A DNA stretch of 64,000 nucleotides, from assembly GCF_002849615.1 (NCBI RefSeq), contig NZ_PDNV01000004.1, positions 297,939 to 361,938 on the forward strand. Direction: 5' to 3'. This DNA is from Pollutimonas nitritireducens (GTDB taxonomy: Bacteria > Pseudomonadota > Gammaproteobacteria > Burkholderiales > Burkholderiaceae_B). Made by a program: the position numbers and the translations under genes. The notes beneath the pieces were generated by a model. That model did not search any database, was not told where the DNA came from, and saw nothing but the letters and a program-made list of their open reading frames with translations. Below are positions 8,676-18,081 of this stretch, piece by piece (positions within the stretch are counted from its first letter, which is position 1; each line of letters starts with the position of its first letter).

Positions 8676-9875
8676 ATGAACAAATTAGAAATCATCGAAC
8701 CCGGTCGTTGTTCAGACGCACAAGCCGGCGGCTTTTCCAGCCTGTCGCCCGCCGTATTCCGCGCATCGACGATCACCTTCGCCACGCTGGACGACTTTGT
8801 TGCGCGCAAATCGCGACCGGCCGACGGCTATACCTACGGTGTCACCGGCACACCGACGCACCGGGGCTTGGAAACCCGCATCGCCAGCCTGGACAAGGCC
8901 AGGCACTGCCTGGTTGTACCATCGGGCCAGGCTGCCATCAGCCTGACCATGCTGGCTCTCTTGAAAGCCGGCGATCACTTCCTGATATCGGATGCTTCTT
9001 ACGGCCCCGCACATGATTTCGCCTTCCGCCTCACGCAGTTGGGAGTAGAGGTCGAACGCTATGATCCCTGCATAGGCGACGCAATCGCCGCCATGATCCG
9101 GCCCAATACCCGGCTGATATGGCTGGAGTCGCCGGGCACCATCACGATGGAGGTGCAGGACGTTCCTGCTATCGTTGCCCAAGCGAAAGCGCGCGGCGTC
9201 CTGACGGCGATCGACAACAGCTGGGCCAGCCCCTTGTACTATTCGCCACTTTCGTTGGGTGTGGACCTGTGCATACACGCCTGCTCCAAGCACATGGGCG
9301 GCCATTCCGATCTACTGATGGGCTCAATCAGCACCAATGACGTGGCGCTGCATTCGGCGCTACGCGCCTTGCAGTCCAGCATGGGTTTGGCCGTCAGTGC
9401 CGATGATTGTTTCCTGGTCCAGCGCGGACTCGATACCATGGCCTTAAGGCTGGAAGCCCAGTCGGCAAAGGCGTTGCGCATCGCGGAATTTCTGCAAGGT
9501 CATCCAATGGTGCGCCAGGTACTTCATCCTGCGCTGGCGTCGTTTGGCACTCACAGCTTGTGGCGCGCCCAGTTCACTGGAAGTGGCAGCCTGTTCTCCT
9601 TAGTGTTGCAAGACGCCCCACTCGACGCTTTCCGGGCTCTTTTCAATGCCTTCAAGCACATTGCCATTGGCGCAAGTTATGGAGGACTGCATAGTCTTGC
9701 GGCGTTCTACCCCGTGCAAAACCAAGCCAATCGGCGTTTCCCGACGGTACAAGCCCCGGTCATCCGCCTGGCCGTCGGCATTGAAGATGACACAACGTTA
9801 ATCGATGAACTCGGCCGATCGCTGGAAGCGTTCGACGAAGTCCTGAACGCGTCGTCGGCCAAAGAATCTGTATAA
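8676..9875 (+). CDS. Cystathionine beta-lyase-type PLP enzyme (Cys/Met metabolism family)
   Basis: 399 residues from the ATG at 8676; an upstream in-frame GTG at 8634 would add 14 residues not typical of the family. Landmarks: GYTYGVTGTPTHRGLE (phosphate-binding Tyr/Arg loop), VPSGQAAI, D180 (AIDNSW, contacts the PLP ring), and K205 in CSKHMGGHSDLLMGS, the Schiff-base lysine. Enzymes of this fold cleave C-S bonds of cystathionine or related cysteine thioethers to a thiol, pyruvate and ammonia. A polar amino-acid ABC importer follows in the same direction 57 bases on, so this copy is probably catabolic, acting on an imported sulfur amino acid, rather than the housekeeping metC. Confidence 0.88.
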   Translation: MNKLEIIEPGRCSDAQAGGFSSLSPAVFRASTITFATLDDFVARKSRPADGYTYGVTGTPTHRGLETRIASLDKARHCLVVPSGQAAISLTMLALLKAGDHFLISDASYGPAHDFAFRLTQLGVEVERYDPCIGDAIAAMIRPNTRLIWLESPGTITMEVQDVPAIVAQAKARGVLTAIDNSWASPLYYSPLSLGVDLCIHACSKHMGGHSDLLMGSISTNDVALHSALRALQSSMGLAVSADDCFLVQRGLDTMALRLEAQSAKALRIAEFLQGHPMVRQVLHPALASFGTHSLWRAQFTGSGSLFSLVLQDAPLDAFRALFNAFKHIAIGASYGGLHSLAAFYPVQNQANRRFPTVQAPVIRLAVGIEDDTTLIDELGRSLEAFDEVLNASSAKESV

Positions 9876-9932
9876 ACCCACGCGGCCGCGGCGATGCTGA
9901 CGCGACCCTATTCCAACCTCCGGGAGACAAAA

Positions 9933-10832
9933 ATGAAATACGTATGGACGCTAGCACCCATTCTTGCGGCGCTGGTCGGCATGGCAGCACCGGCCTATGC
10001 ACAAGATGTCGCCACCACATTGAAAAAGGTGGAAGAAACCGGCACGTTCACAATCGCCACCCGCGCCGCTTCGATCCCATTCAATTACCTGGATGATGAC
10101 AACAAACAGGCAGGTTTCGCCTGGGAAATCGCGCAACGCGTTGCCGACAAGGTGAAAGCCACGGTATCGCGTAAAGACGTGCAAATTCGCACGATGGAAG
10201 TCACTCCGCAGACACGGATTCCACTGGTTGCGAACCAGACTATCGATCTGGAATGCAGCTCAACCACCCACAGTCTGGAACGTGAGAATCAGGTGAACTT
10301 CTCAACGTCGTTTTTCGTCGTGGGAACACGCATGCTGGTGCCCGCCAGTTCGCGCATCAGGAATTGGGATGATATTGCCGGCAAAAACGTTGTGGTCAGC
10401 GCCGGCACGACGGCCGAGCGCTTATTGCGCCGCCTTAATGAGAACAAAAAATGGAACGTCAATATCGTGCTGGGCAAAGACATTGATAACACCTTTATGA
10501 CCGTACAGACTGGGCGCGCCGCCGCCGCGTTGATGGACGACATGGTGCTCCATAGTCTTGTTGCGCGTTCCCGCGATCCCAAAGAATGGAATGTTGTTGG
10601 CGATGTATTGCAGCCCGAAGCGTATGCCTGCATGCTGCGCAAGGGCGACACCGAGTTCAAGTCCCTGGTCGACGGCGTCATTACCGGCATGATGAAAAGC
10701 GGTGAAATCACCAATCTCTACAACAAATATTTTCTGAGCCCTATCAAGGTTCGCGGCGGTTTCAACATCAACGCAGCGATGTCGCCCGTTATTCGCGACC
10801 TGATTGCAAACCCGAACGATCGCGTGTTGTAA
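9933..10832 (+). CDS. Amino-acid ABC transporter, periplasmic binding protein (GltI-like)
   Basis: 299 residues. The ATG at 9933 follows GGGAGA and begins a clear signal peptide ending AYAQD; an upstream frame from 9894 has no family sequence. The mature protein belongs to SBP family 3 (TFTIATRAASIPFNYLDDDN; RIPLVANQTIDLECSSTTH), the glutamate/aspartate-type polar amino-acid receptors. It delivers the ligand to the two permeases encoded directly downstream. Given the adjacent C-S lyase, a sulfur-containing amino acid such as cystine or cystathionine is a reasonable ligand guess, not proven. Confidence 0.92.
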   Translation: MKYVWTLAPILAALVGMAAPAYAQDVATTLKKVEETGTFTIATRAASIPFNYLDDDNKQAGFAWEIAQRVADKVKATVSRKDVQIRTMEVTPQTRIPLVANQTIDLECSSTTHSLERENQVNFSTSFFVVGTRMLVPASSRIRNWDDIAGKNVVVSAGTTAERLLRRLNENKKWNVNIVLGKDIDNTFMTVQTGRAAAALMDDMVLHSLVARSRDPKEWNVVGDVLQPEAYACMLRKGDTEFKSLVDGVITGMMKSGEITNLYNKYFLSPIKVRGGFNINAAMSPVIRDLIANPNDRVL

Positions 10833-10836
10833 GGCC

Positions 10837-11571
10837 ATGCAGTATTCCTGGGACTTTCTCATCTTTTTCAAGCCTTCCCTTACTGGGGAAGGACAGTACT
10901 GGGAATTGATTCTCCAGGGCCTCGGACGCACGGTTCTGCTCTCCCTGCTTTCTTGGTTCCTGGCCCTGGGTCTCGGGGTGTTGCTAGGTATTGCGCGCAC
11001 ACTGCCGGCCCGTTGGCTCAGCTTGCCAGCCGGCCTATTCGTACATTGCTTTCGTAATACTCCGCTGCTCGTACAAGTGTTCCTCTGGTTCTACGTCGTC
11101 CCGGAGCTGCTCCCGACACGCTGGGGCATGGCCATCAAGCAGATGGATCCTACCCTGAATCAGTTTTTGACCGCCCTTTTGGCACTGACCTTATATACCG
11201 CTGCGAAGGCCGCCGAAGTGATACGTTCCGGCATCCAGGCTGTAAGCCGTGGTCAGACACATGCTGCATCGGCTTTGGGATTGAACGGCATGGGCTCGTA
11301 CCGCCATGTCATATTGCCGCAGGCCTTCCGGATCATTATGCCGCCGCTCACCTCGGATTTTCTGAACGTATTCAAGAATTCGTCGGTGGCGTTGACCATA
11401 GGCTTCATGGAACTTACCGGACAGACCAGGCAGATTGGCGACTTCAGCGCACAACCGTTTGAAGCATATATCGCGGCAACCGTCATTTACACATTCGTGA
11501 CGTTAACGGTTATCTGGTTTATGCAACGTATCGAAAGAGCGTCGCGTATTCCCGGTTTTTTGGGAGCGTGA
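10837..11571 (+). CDS. Amino-acid ABC transporter permease (GltJ-like)
   Basis: 244 residues from the ATG at 10837, four bases after the binding-protein stop. It has several membrane segments and the permease EAA loop AASALGLNGMGSYRHVILPQAFRIIMPP, which docks with the ATPase. HisM/GltJ-type inner-membrane subunit. The frame can be read back to 10804, but that would overlap the upstream gene and lacks family sequence. It works with the second permease at 11575 as a heterodimer. Confidence 0.93.
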   Translation: MQYSWDFLIFFKPSLTGEGQYWELILQGLGRTVLLSLLSWFLALGLGVLLGIARTLPARWLSLPAGLFVHCFRNTPLLVQVFLWFYVVPELLPTRWGMAIKQMDPTLNQFLTALLALTLYTAAKAAEVIRSGIQAVSRGQTHAASALGLNGMGSYRHVILPQAFRIIMPPLTSDFLNVFKNSSVALTIGFMELTGQTRQIGDFSAQPFEAYIAATVIYTFVTLTVIWFMQRIERASRIPGFLGA

Positions 11572-11574
11572 TCA

Positions 11575-12258
11575 ATGGATTACAGTTTTGATTGGGGCTC
11601 GCTGGTACGTGGATGGCCACTGATACTCGACGGCATGGCGATGACTGCCCTGCTCGTCAGCGTCGGTATGACGCTGGGAATCTCCGCCGGCGTCCTGCTA
11701 GCGCTGGCCCGTTTGTACGGACCGCGATGGCTAGCCGTGGCCGCTGCCTTCTACGTCAATCTATTCCGCTCCATTCCGCTGATTCTGACCATATTCTGGT
11801 TTTTCTTTCTTGTGCCGTTTGTCTTGCGCGCAATAACAGGGAATCCGTATGCAGGTGTCGGTCCCATCTATGCCGCTCTTGCTGCCTTCGTCCTGGCAGA
11901 GGCCGCCTATTATTGCGAGATTATTCGCGCCGGGATTCTCAGCGTACGAAACGGGCAGATGCATGCGGCGACGGCATTAGGGTTAAACCGTTGGCAGGCC
12001 CTGCGGTATGTGATCCTGCCCCAGGCAATCCGGAATATGACGCCTTCGCTCATCAACCAAACTATTGCTTTGCTAAAGGACACTTCTCTTGTCTATGTGA
12101 TCAGCCTCAACGATTTCCTGGGAGCGGCGACCAAAGTCGCTCATCGCGATGGCACTTTGGTCGAGATGTACTTGTTCGTGGCGGCAGTGTATTTGGCAGT
12201 CTGCTCCCTGGGCGTATGGCTGGTCACCAAATTGAAGAAAAACCAGGTCGCATACTAG
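11575..12258 (+). CDS. Amino-acid ABC transporter permease (GltK-like)
   Basis: 227 residues, starting three bases after the first permease. It has hydrophobic membrane helices and a second EAA loop ([20 protein letters not shown]). It pairs with the preceding permease in one ABC importer. The coupling of four genes with very short gaps (4, 3 and 26 bases) indicates one operon with the PLP lyase. Confidence 0.94.
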   Translation: MDYSFDWGSLVRGWPLILDGMAMTALLVSVGMTLGISAGVLLALARLYGPRWLAVAAAFYVNLFRSIPLILTIFWFFFLVPFVLRAITGNPYAGVGPIYAALAAFVLAEAAYYCEIIRAGILSVRNGQMHAATALGLNRWQALRYVILPQAIRNMTPSLINQTIALLKDTSLVYVISLNDFLGAATKVAHRDGTLVEMYLFVAAVYLAVCSLGVWLVTKLKKNQVAY

Positions 12259-12284
12259 CTGCGGCGTTAAAGAGGCTAATAAGA

Positions 12285-13019
12285 ATGATCAAGCTGGATA
12301 AGGTTTCGAAATGGTATGGCGAATTCAAGGTTCTGAATGGATGCAGCACCAGCGTGGCCAAAGGTGAAGTCGTGGTGGTGTGCGGACCATCTGGTTCGGG
12401 AAAGTCAACGCTGATCAAGACCATCAATGCGCTCGAACCACACCAGGAAGGTGAAATATACGTTGACGATGTAGCGGTGCACGACAAGACCACTAACCTG
12501 CCGGCGTTACGGGCAAGGGTCGGAATGGTGTTCCAGCACTTTGAGCTCTTCCCGCATTTGACCGTCATGGAAAACTTGACGCTGACACAAGTGAAAGTAT
12601 TGGGCCGCACAAAAGACGATGCCGCTGCACGAGGCGTAACGCTTCTTGATCGGGTTGGCCTGCGCCTGCATGCGGACAAGCATCCGGGCCAATTGTCAGG
12701 TGGGCAACAACAACGAGTCGCCATTGCACGAGCCCTGGCAATGGATCCCATCGTCATGTTGTTTGACGAACCTACATCAGCCCTCGATCCCGAAATGGTC
12801 GGGGAAGTGCTTGATGTCATGAGGGGATTGGCGCAGGACGGGATGACAATGGTCTGTGTCAGTCACGAAATGGGTTTCGCCAGGGAAGTCAGTGACCGGG
12901 TCATTTTCATGGATGGCGGACGCATCATCGAAGACTGCACGACTGAGCATTTCTTCGGGCACACCCACACGCTCTCACCCCGCGCCCAGGATTTCCTCTC
13001 CAAGATCCTTACGCATTAA
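12285..13019 (+). CDS. Amino-acid ABC transporter ATP-binding protein (GltL-like)
   Basis: 244 residues from the ATG at 12285. Walker [10 protein letters not shown] at 34-42, ABC signature LSGGQQQR at 137-144, Walker B VMLFDEP at 157-163, H-loop in VSHEMGF. It energises import through the two permeases upstream. The same frame is open back to 11592 with no stop, but that stretch only shadows the permease in another frame, so the true start is the ATG where the polar amino-acid ATPase family begins. Last gene of the importer operon. Confidence 0.95.
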   Translation: MIKLDKVSKWYGEFKVLNGCSTSVAKGEVVVVCGPSGSGKSTLIKTINALEPHQEGEIYVDDVAVHDKTTNLPALRARVGMVFQHFELFPHLTVMENLTLTQVKVLGRTKDDAAARGVTLLDRVGLRLHADKHPGQLSGGQQQRVAIARALAMDPIVMLFDEPTSALDPEMVGEVLDVMRGLAQDGMTMVCVSHEMGFAREVSDRVIFMDGGRIIEDCTTEHFFGHTHTLSPRAQDFLSKILTH

Positions 13020-13133
13020 TGGAACACCGGGGCGGGCTGGCGACCAGGACCAATGGATGGTCCGGCACATGACCCGCGAAAGAGCGCAGCACGATGCACG
13101 CCGGAGCAGGCGCATCGGGAGGCGGGGGAATGG

Positions 13134-14297
13134 TTACGCCTGCGTCAATGAAGACCGCATGCGAGGATGACGCTGGAAAAGCACTGCCACAATCATCCCC
13201 ATTCCTATAACCATAGTGCAAAAAATGCATACCGCCACCTCCATGCCCCAGTGGTCGGCGATCCAGCCTATCCCCATCATGGGCGCCATGCTGCCCAGGT
13301 AACCGATCACCAGGTAAGTGGCCAGCAGTCCCGAGCGATTGTTGGACGTGGCAAGGCGGTTCACCATGCTCATACCGGCAAGCATGGACATGCCATGGCC
13401 CAACGCGGTGAGCAACACGCCCAAGGCAAACAAGATGGCCGAACCCGCCCACAAGTTGATCATCAACAAAGCGTTGCTGGCTGCCAAGCCCAACAACCCC
13501 ACGGCACCACACCAGTGCGTCGGCATACGTCCGGCAATTACCTGGACGACGGCCGAGCAAAACAGGATCAATGCAATGGCTGTGCCGCTGACCACAGGAC
13601 CATGCCAAGGCACCAGCTTATCCAGGAACAACGGCGCCATGGACGCATAGAGGCCGAAGACGCCAAATGCCAGGAATGGTAAACAACAGGTCAGCACAAA
13701 GGCTTTGGACGTGTTCGACTCCGGCCACGTCAGCTTTGGCAAGACATCGCGCAAGCCCAAGCGCCGCCCCCCAGGCTTGGGTTTTGCATTCTCCGGCAAT
13801 TCCAGGCAGCTTAACGCCGCCAGTCCCAATAGGCCCAAAAGCAGGGTTGGCACATAGGTGGTTACCAATGGCGACGGACCCCACTGGCCGATGATGCCGC
13901 CCAGCAAAGGCCCCAAGCCAAAGCCAAAGGCCATCAGAAAGCCAGTCACCATGGCGACGCGCTGCAAGTTGCTGGATCCGGACAGCTTGGCCAAGCCGAC
14001 GCTGGCACTCGTCGTCACCATGCTTGAAGCCACACCGACAATAAAGCGCCCAACACACAAACTGGCCATATCCCATGCTATCAGGCTGATGGCCGTGCCA
14101 ATTAAAGCCAGCCCCAAGCCCCACTGCATCATTGGGCGAAATCCCACACGATCCGGCAAGCGACCAAAAAATAGCAAGCTACAAAGCGCGCCGCCCATAT
14201 AAATGACATAGATGAGCGCCGTGCCCATCACGCCGACAATCATGGCAAAACTCACCCAGGCAAAGGGCGACCCTTTCAATTTCATTTTGAACCGCAT
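13134..14297 (-). CDS. MFS efflux transporter, probably lacking the first external loop
   Basis: 387 residues, very hydrophobic. The MFS motif A is present as GRLPDRVGFRP at about residues 45-55, some 20 residues earlier than usual. TM1 (SPFAWVSFAMIVGVMGTAL) is followed directly by TM2 (IYVIYMGGALCSLL) with no loop between them, which suggests an in-frame loss of the first periplasmic loop. The rest shows the expected helices of an efflux permease, including a PxxGGIIG motif C-like segment. MarR and LysR genes follow upstream on the same strand, so it may be a regulated drug or metabolite exporter. Whether it folds is uncertain. Confidence 0.85.
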   Translation of the reverse strand: MRFKMKLKGSPFAWVSFAMIVGVMGTALIYVIYMGGALCSLLFFGRLPDRVGFRPMMQWGLGLALIGTAISLIAWDMASLCVGRFIVGVASSMVTTSASVGLAKLSGSSNLQRVAMVTGFLMAFGFGLGPLLGGIIGQWGPSPLVTTYVPTLLLGLLGLAALSCLELPENAKPKPGGRRLGLRDVLPKLTWPESNTSKAFVLTCCLPFLAFGVFGLYASMAPLFLDKLVPWHGPVVSGTAIALILFCSAVVQVIAGRMPTHWCGAVGLLGLAASNALLMINLWAGSAILFALGVLLTALGHGMSMLAGMSMVNRLATSNNRSGLLATYLVIGYLGSMAPMMGIGWIADHWGMEVAVCIFCTMVIGMGMIVAVLFQRHPRMRSSLTQA

Positions 14298-14336
14298 GTT
14301 TTTTGGTAGTGGACAGCTCGACAGAGTGCAGCGTAG

Positions 14337-14840
14337 CTATTGATGTTTTTGTTCAAAACTCAACGAGTTGAAGCGCTCGGAGATTTTTTCCAGGACGGCG
14401 CGCGTAGTTTCCAGCTCTTGTGGCGAGAGGTCTGCCAGGATACTTTTTTCAATTTCCATGCTCCTGGCCAGAATCGATGCGGCGACTTCGCGCCCCGCGC
14501 CTGTCAGGGCAATGCGCTTGGTGCGCCGGTCGCTGGGGTCGAAGGTCCAATCGACCAATTGTGCCTCGCGTAATTGCGCCAATACGCGCACCAACGAGGA
14601 AGTGTCCAGGTGCAAAGCATCGGCCAGGTCTTTTTGACGCAGGGCGTCCCCTTGCACGTACAGCACCAACAAGGGCATACGCGTGGCATCAGAAAAACCC
14701 AGGTCTTTGAAACTTGAATCCACCTGCCGGCGCCACTGCCTGTACACACCGCCCAGCAGCAGCCCAAATCGCGAACGCGCCTGAAGGAGGTCAGGCGCAG
14801 ACATCGTGCTCGACAGGGTTTTAGTTTGCATGCAAAGCAT
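14337..14840 (-). CDS. MarR family transcriptional regulator
   Basis: 167 residues with the MarR winged helix: ALRQKDLADALHLDTSSLVRVLAQLREAQLV, then the wing DPSDRRTKRIALTGAG. It lies 39 bases upstream of the MFS gene on the same strand and is probably its local repressor, released by a small phenolic or drug-like ligand (inference from family and neighbour). ATG codons at 14840 and 14831 are both possible starts. Confidence 0.92.
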   Translation of the reverse strand: MLCMQTKTLSSTMSAPDLLQARSRFGLLLGGVYRQWRRQVDSSFKDLGFSDATRMPLLVLYVQGDALRQKDLADALHLDTSSLVRVLAQLREAQLVDWTFDPSDRRTKRIALTGAGREVAASILARSMEIEKSILADLSPQELETTRAVLEKISERFNSLSFEQKHQ

Positions 14841-14880
14841 TGTACCTTCGACTGACTACCGAAAGCAAGCTGCAGCGCTG

Positions 14881-15813
14881 CTAGCAGAATTCACACGCTG
14901 CCAAGGCTTTGCTGGTCTGCTCACGGGTATGGTCGACCAGATAATCGAGGAACACTTGGGATCGCCGAGGAATGAACTTACGACTGGGCAGCGCCGCGTA
15001 CATGGCGAGTCGACCCGTGATCCATGGATTCAGCACTCGAACTAGATCGCCACGGGTAAGATAGGGCGCTACGATATCTACCGCTATTGATGTAATACCC
15101 GCCGCGTCCAGTGCCGCGCGAAGCAAGGTGTCGGTGTGATTTGCAATAAGCACAGGATCGACGTTCATCTCGATCACATCAGCGGGACTTTGCTTCGTCC
15201 ACATACGCCATGGCCGTAATGATCCATCCGAATTTTTAAGCCGCAGGCATTCATGCTGGGCCAAATCTTCTGGCTTGTTCAGCGATCCGCTACGTTTCAG
15301 GTAATCCGGTGAAGCAACCAGTATGACTTCCGAGTCAACAATCTTGCGGGCGACGATGTCGGCATTGAAACTTGCGTCGGTACCCAGCAACGTAATGTCA
15401 AAGTCTTCGATCAACGGATCTCTGTGACTCTCAACCTCTATGTCGACCACGATACCAGGATGAAGCTGGCGAAACCCCGACAGTAGAGGGGCAATTACGT
15501 AACTTGCAAGAACCGGTTGCGTATGTACACGCAGCCGGCCGGAAAGCGTGCTGGTATGCGCACTGGCCAGTGCATCCGCTTCGTCGACGTCCTGCAGGAT
15601 CTGCCGGACGCGGGTCAAATAGGCCTGACCCGCTTCGGTCAGCGACACACGCCGCGTCGTTCGTTGAAACAGACGTGCACCCAGATACGCCTCCAGCTCC
15701 GCGATCAATCGGGTGACCACAGGGGGGGACATGTCCATGGCCCGGCCCGCTGCCGCGAAGCCCCCTTCGTCTGCCACCCGCTCGAAAATTCGCATTGATA
15801 CCAAATGATCCAT
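14881..15813 (-). CDS. LysR-type transcriptional regulator
   Basis: 310 residues; N-terminal helix-turn-helix FAAAGRAMDMSPPVVTRLIAELEAYLG followed by the LysR effector domain. The sequence is of the subgroup typified by single-target activators or repressors such as DmlR/AaeR (by general resemblance only). It diverges from the DUF4148 gene at 16002 and has a long inverted repeat about 25 bases upstream of its start, a likely binding site. Confidence 0.92.
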   Translation of the reverse strand: MDHLVSMRIFERVADEGGFAAAGRAMDMSPPVVTRLIAELEAYLGARLFQRTTRRVSLTEAGQAYLTRVRQILQDVDEADALASAHTSTLSGRLRVHTQPVLASYVIAPLLSGFRQLHPGIVVDIEVESHRDPLIEDFDITLLGTDASFNADIVARKIVDSEVILVASPDYLKRSGSLNKPEDLAQHECLRLKNSDGSLRPWRMWTKQSPADVIEMNVDPVLIANHTDTLLRAALDAAGITSIAVDIVAPYLTRGDLVRVLNPWITGRLAMYAALPSRKFIPRRSQVFLDYLVDHTREQTSKALAACEFC

Positions 15814-15837
15814 GCCTGCCCCATTGAATCCAGATTA

Positions 15838-15893
15838 TTCCCGATAAATGAACAGTGTATGTCTATCTTATCCATTTATTCATTTGTCGGGAA
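15838..15893. promoter_or_regulatory. Long inverted repeat upstream of LysR, operator candidate
   Basis: TTCCCGATAAATGAA (15838-15852) is mirrored by TTCATTTGTCGGGAA (15879-15893) with one mismatch, separated by 26 bases. The arms are far enough apart to suit a LysR tetramer contacting two sites. It lies in the AT-rich divergent region between the LysR gene and the DUF4148 gene. Confidence 0.45.
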
Positions 15894-16001
15894 GTTTTAA
15901 AGTTACTACATCGACGAGATTAAACGACATACAACTCGCCGAAACCACCGGAATGGTTTCCAGGCGGTTCAACGCAATTATTAAATGAAAGGATAATCAT
16001 C

Positions 16002-16430
16002 ATGACACGAACCAATATCTCTGCTATGACCTTAGTTCTGGCCACTCTGTTTGCCGGTCAAGCCATGGCCAGCAACAGCGACACGCTCCTTACCCGGGAA
16101 CACGTCAAGGCCGAATTGGCCCAGGCCGTACGCAGCGGCAATATCGTGACGGGCGAAAGCAGTGCGCGACTGAATGAACAATTCCCGCAGATGTATGCCC
16201 AGCAGCAGGCCACCTCCGATGTGACTCGCGACCAGGTCAAGGCCGAGCTTGCCGAAGCGATCCAGGCGGGTAATATGGTAATTGGCGAAAGCGGCGCAAG
16301 ACTCAACGAGGTACTTCCCAACAACTACTCCACGCAGTCGGATGTAGCAATCAAGAGCCGTGAGCAGGTGAAGACAGAATTGGCTGAATCTGTCCGTTCT
16401 GGCGAGCTCTACAGGCATATCGAAGCTTGA
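16002..16430 (+). CDS. DUF4148 domain secreted protein with three internal repeats
   Basis: 142 residues with a signal peptide (cleavage near AMASN). Three copies of a REHVKAELAQAVRSGNIV-type repeat occur at about residues 32, 75 and 120; the first two are followed by a GESxARLNE segment. DUF4148 is a small periplasmic or secreted family largely restricted to Burkholderiales, usually multicopy, with no known function. A strong AAAGGA site precedes the ATG. It stands alone, divergent from LysR. Confidence 0.9.
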   Translation: MTRTNISAMTLVLATLFAGQAMASNSDTLLTREHVKAELAQAVRSGNIVTGESSARLNEQFPQMYAQQQATSDVTRDQVKAELAEAIQAGNMVIGESGARLNEVLPNNYSTQSDVAIKSREQVKTELAESVRSGELYRHIEA

Positions 16431-16535
16431 GCGGCAGCAAATTAGCCTCTCGCCGATCGGACGAGCACGGCCCACCCGTCCATTGCCCGACCGGCATCGG
16501 CTGCACCGTCGGGAAAACCCTGCTACCTATTGAGC

Positions 16536-18077
16536 CTACTTGGACAACAGGCGGATTTGCGGAACCCACTCTGCTAAATCATCAATAGGAACAACGGGCC
16601 GAGGCAGGCGTTTGAAGTCGAACCGCGACAATATTGGCGAGGTCAGTCCGGGGGCGTCAACATTCACAATCTGCTCCGGACTAAAGAATTCGTCGAATGC
16701 CGCACGGAAATGGCCGCGCGATTTGACTACGATGGTGCGCACTGTGGCGATGTCGATACCAAACATTTCGAAGAACGCAGGCTCATGGCATTGATGCCGG
16801 TTGGTAATTACGACGACTTGCACCCCTTGTATTTGCAGCAGTGCAGACGGTCCAAGGTTGAAGCTGCACCCAGCCAATTGTCCCCGGCGCCCTATCCCGC
16901 TGCCTGAGTGCAGCTGCAGAACCGTGGCGGTTGCAGCGAATGCCTCCGAATAAACGGTTGTCTCCGTACGATTGAACCGGGCGGTAAACGAAGCGCCAAC
17001 GCCGAGGGCATGAGCCTGGGCGCTTAGTTCCGGGTCTGTCACCACACCTAGCGTCGCATTGCGGACATTCGCTTTCAGGAATGCCTGCAGGATGAAGGGA
17101 GTATTGCCCCGCCCACCTCCCCCTGGGTTGTCGGCAACATCGGCCAACAGGACAGCGGGAAGTGCCGGATTATCGCCTGCTGCCTTGGCCAACGCCACCG
17201 CTTGCTCCAGCGACGTCAACTCAGGCGTGAAGGCGGCGCGTTCACGCCACGCGGTAGCAACCAGGTCCAGCGCCACCTGCCGTGCAAACTGGACGTCTTC
17301 CCGGGTCGAAACAATGACCGTCAAACCGTTTTTAGGCGTGTCGCCATAAGCGAACCCACCCACGATCGAAATATTGACGATCCGTGGATCGCCCAGCGCT
17401 TCCGCTGCCTGGATCATGTCCGCATAAGGGCCCGTCCCGGGCGCAGTCAACAACTGGGTCGGCGGCGGACAAACAGGCATGCGGACATGGGCCACTGTTA
17501 TGTGTGCTCCTTGCAAGATTTCCATGAGTATATCGGCAGCATCTGCGCCGCGATCCGCCATATCGGTATGAGGATTGCGGCGGTACGAGATGAGCGTGTC
17601 TACAGCGTCAACCATGCGATCCGACACATTTGCATGCAGATCGATGGTGGCAACAATTGGCACTGCCGCACCTACGACCGACCTTACCATCTCGAAGACC
17701 TGCCCGTCGGGATCGTCCTCGGATGTGGTGATGGCCGCACCATGTTCGCAAATATAGACAGCATCCAGAGGCAATGCAGCCCGCAATCCACGCTCCATGA
17801 GAGCCAGCGTTTCCTTGAAGAAACTGTGATCGACGGGCCCGCCAGATTCTGCATTGGCAAATAGAATGGGCACTGGTGTCCACGCACCTGATTGATCCAG
17901 GCGACGGATGAAGGCGGGTATCTCAGGCGTGATAACAGGAGCCGGACTTCGGGCATCCGCCAGCAGTTGATCGCCGCCCAGATAAGCGCGATCGACGAAG
18001 TCGGCCCGAGTCGCCACCGGTGCAAAGCGATTCGACTCGATGGCAAAACCTAAAATTGCAACTCTGGGATCGGACAT
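16536..18077 (-). CDS. M81 family metallopeptidase (microcystinase C / MlrC-like)
   Basis: 513 residues from the ATG at 18077; the open frame extends to 18212 but the extra part overlaps the upstream receptor gene. The M81 landmarks are IESNRFAP (residues 13-20), CEHGAAITTSEDDPDG (110-125, metal His), IDLHANVSDRMVD and NPHTDMADRG (zinc ligands near D146, H148, H170), followed by the MlrC C-terminal domain. The named member degrades linearised microcystin, but most relatives hydrolyse other small amide or peptide substrates. It is the last gene of an operon with a Bug receptor (5-base gap), RidA and a D-serine-dehydratase-like enzyme, which suggests action on an imported amino-acid derivative. 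Confidence 0.9.
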   Translation of the reverse strand: MSDPRVAILGFAIESNRFAPVATRADFVDRAYLGGDQLLADARSPAPVITPEIPAFIRRLDQSGAWTPVPILFANAESGGPVDHSFFKETLALMERGLRAALPLDAVYICEHGAAITTSEDDPDGQVFEMVRSVVGAAVPIVATIDLHANVSDRMVDAVDTLISYRRNPHTDMADRGADAADILMEILQGAHITVAHVRMPVCPPPTQLLTAPGTGPYADMIQAAEALGDPRIVNISIVGGFAYGDTPKNGLTVIVSTREDVQFARQVALDLVATAWRERAAFTPELTSLEQAVALAKAAGDNPALPAVLLADVADNPGGGGRGNTPFILQAFLKANVRNATLGVVTDPELSAQAHALGVGASFTARFNRTETTVYSEAFAATATVLQLHSGSGIGRRGQLAGCSFNLGPSALLQIQGVQVVVITNRHQCHEPAFFEMFGIDIATVRTIVVKSRGHFRAAFDEFFSPEQIVNVDAPGLTSPILSRFDFKRLPRPVVPIDDLAEWVPQIRLLSK

Positions 18078-18081
18078 AATT

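Noticed and set aside
11592..12284. In-frame open extension upstream of the ABC ATPase
   Set aside because: It only reads the permease gene in another frame; the family sequence begins at the ATG at 12285.
13047..13063. GGACCA/TGGTCC hairpin between the ATPase and MFS genes as a terminator
   Set aside because: Only six base pairs and no T-run on either side.
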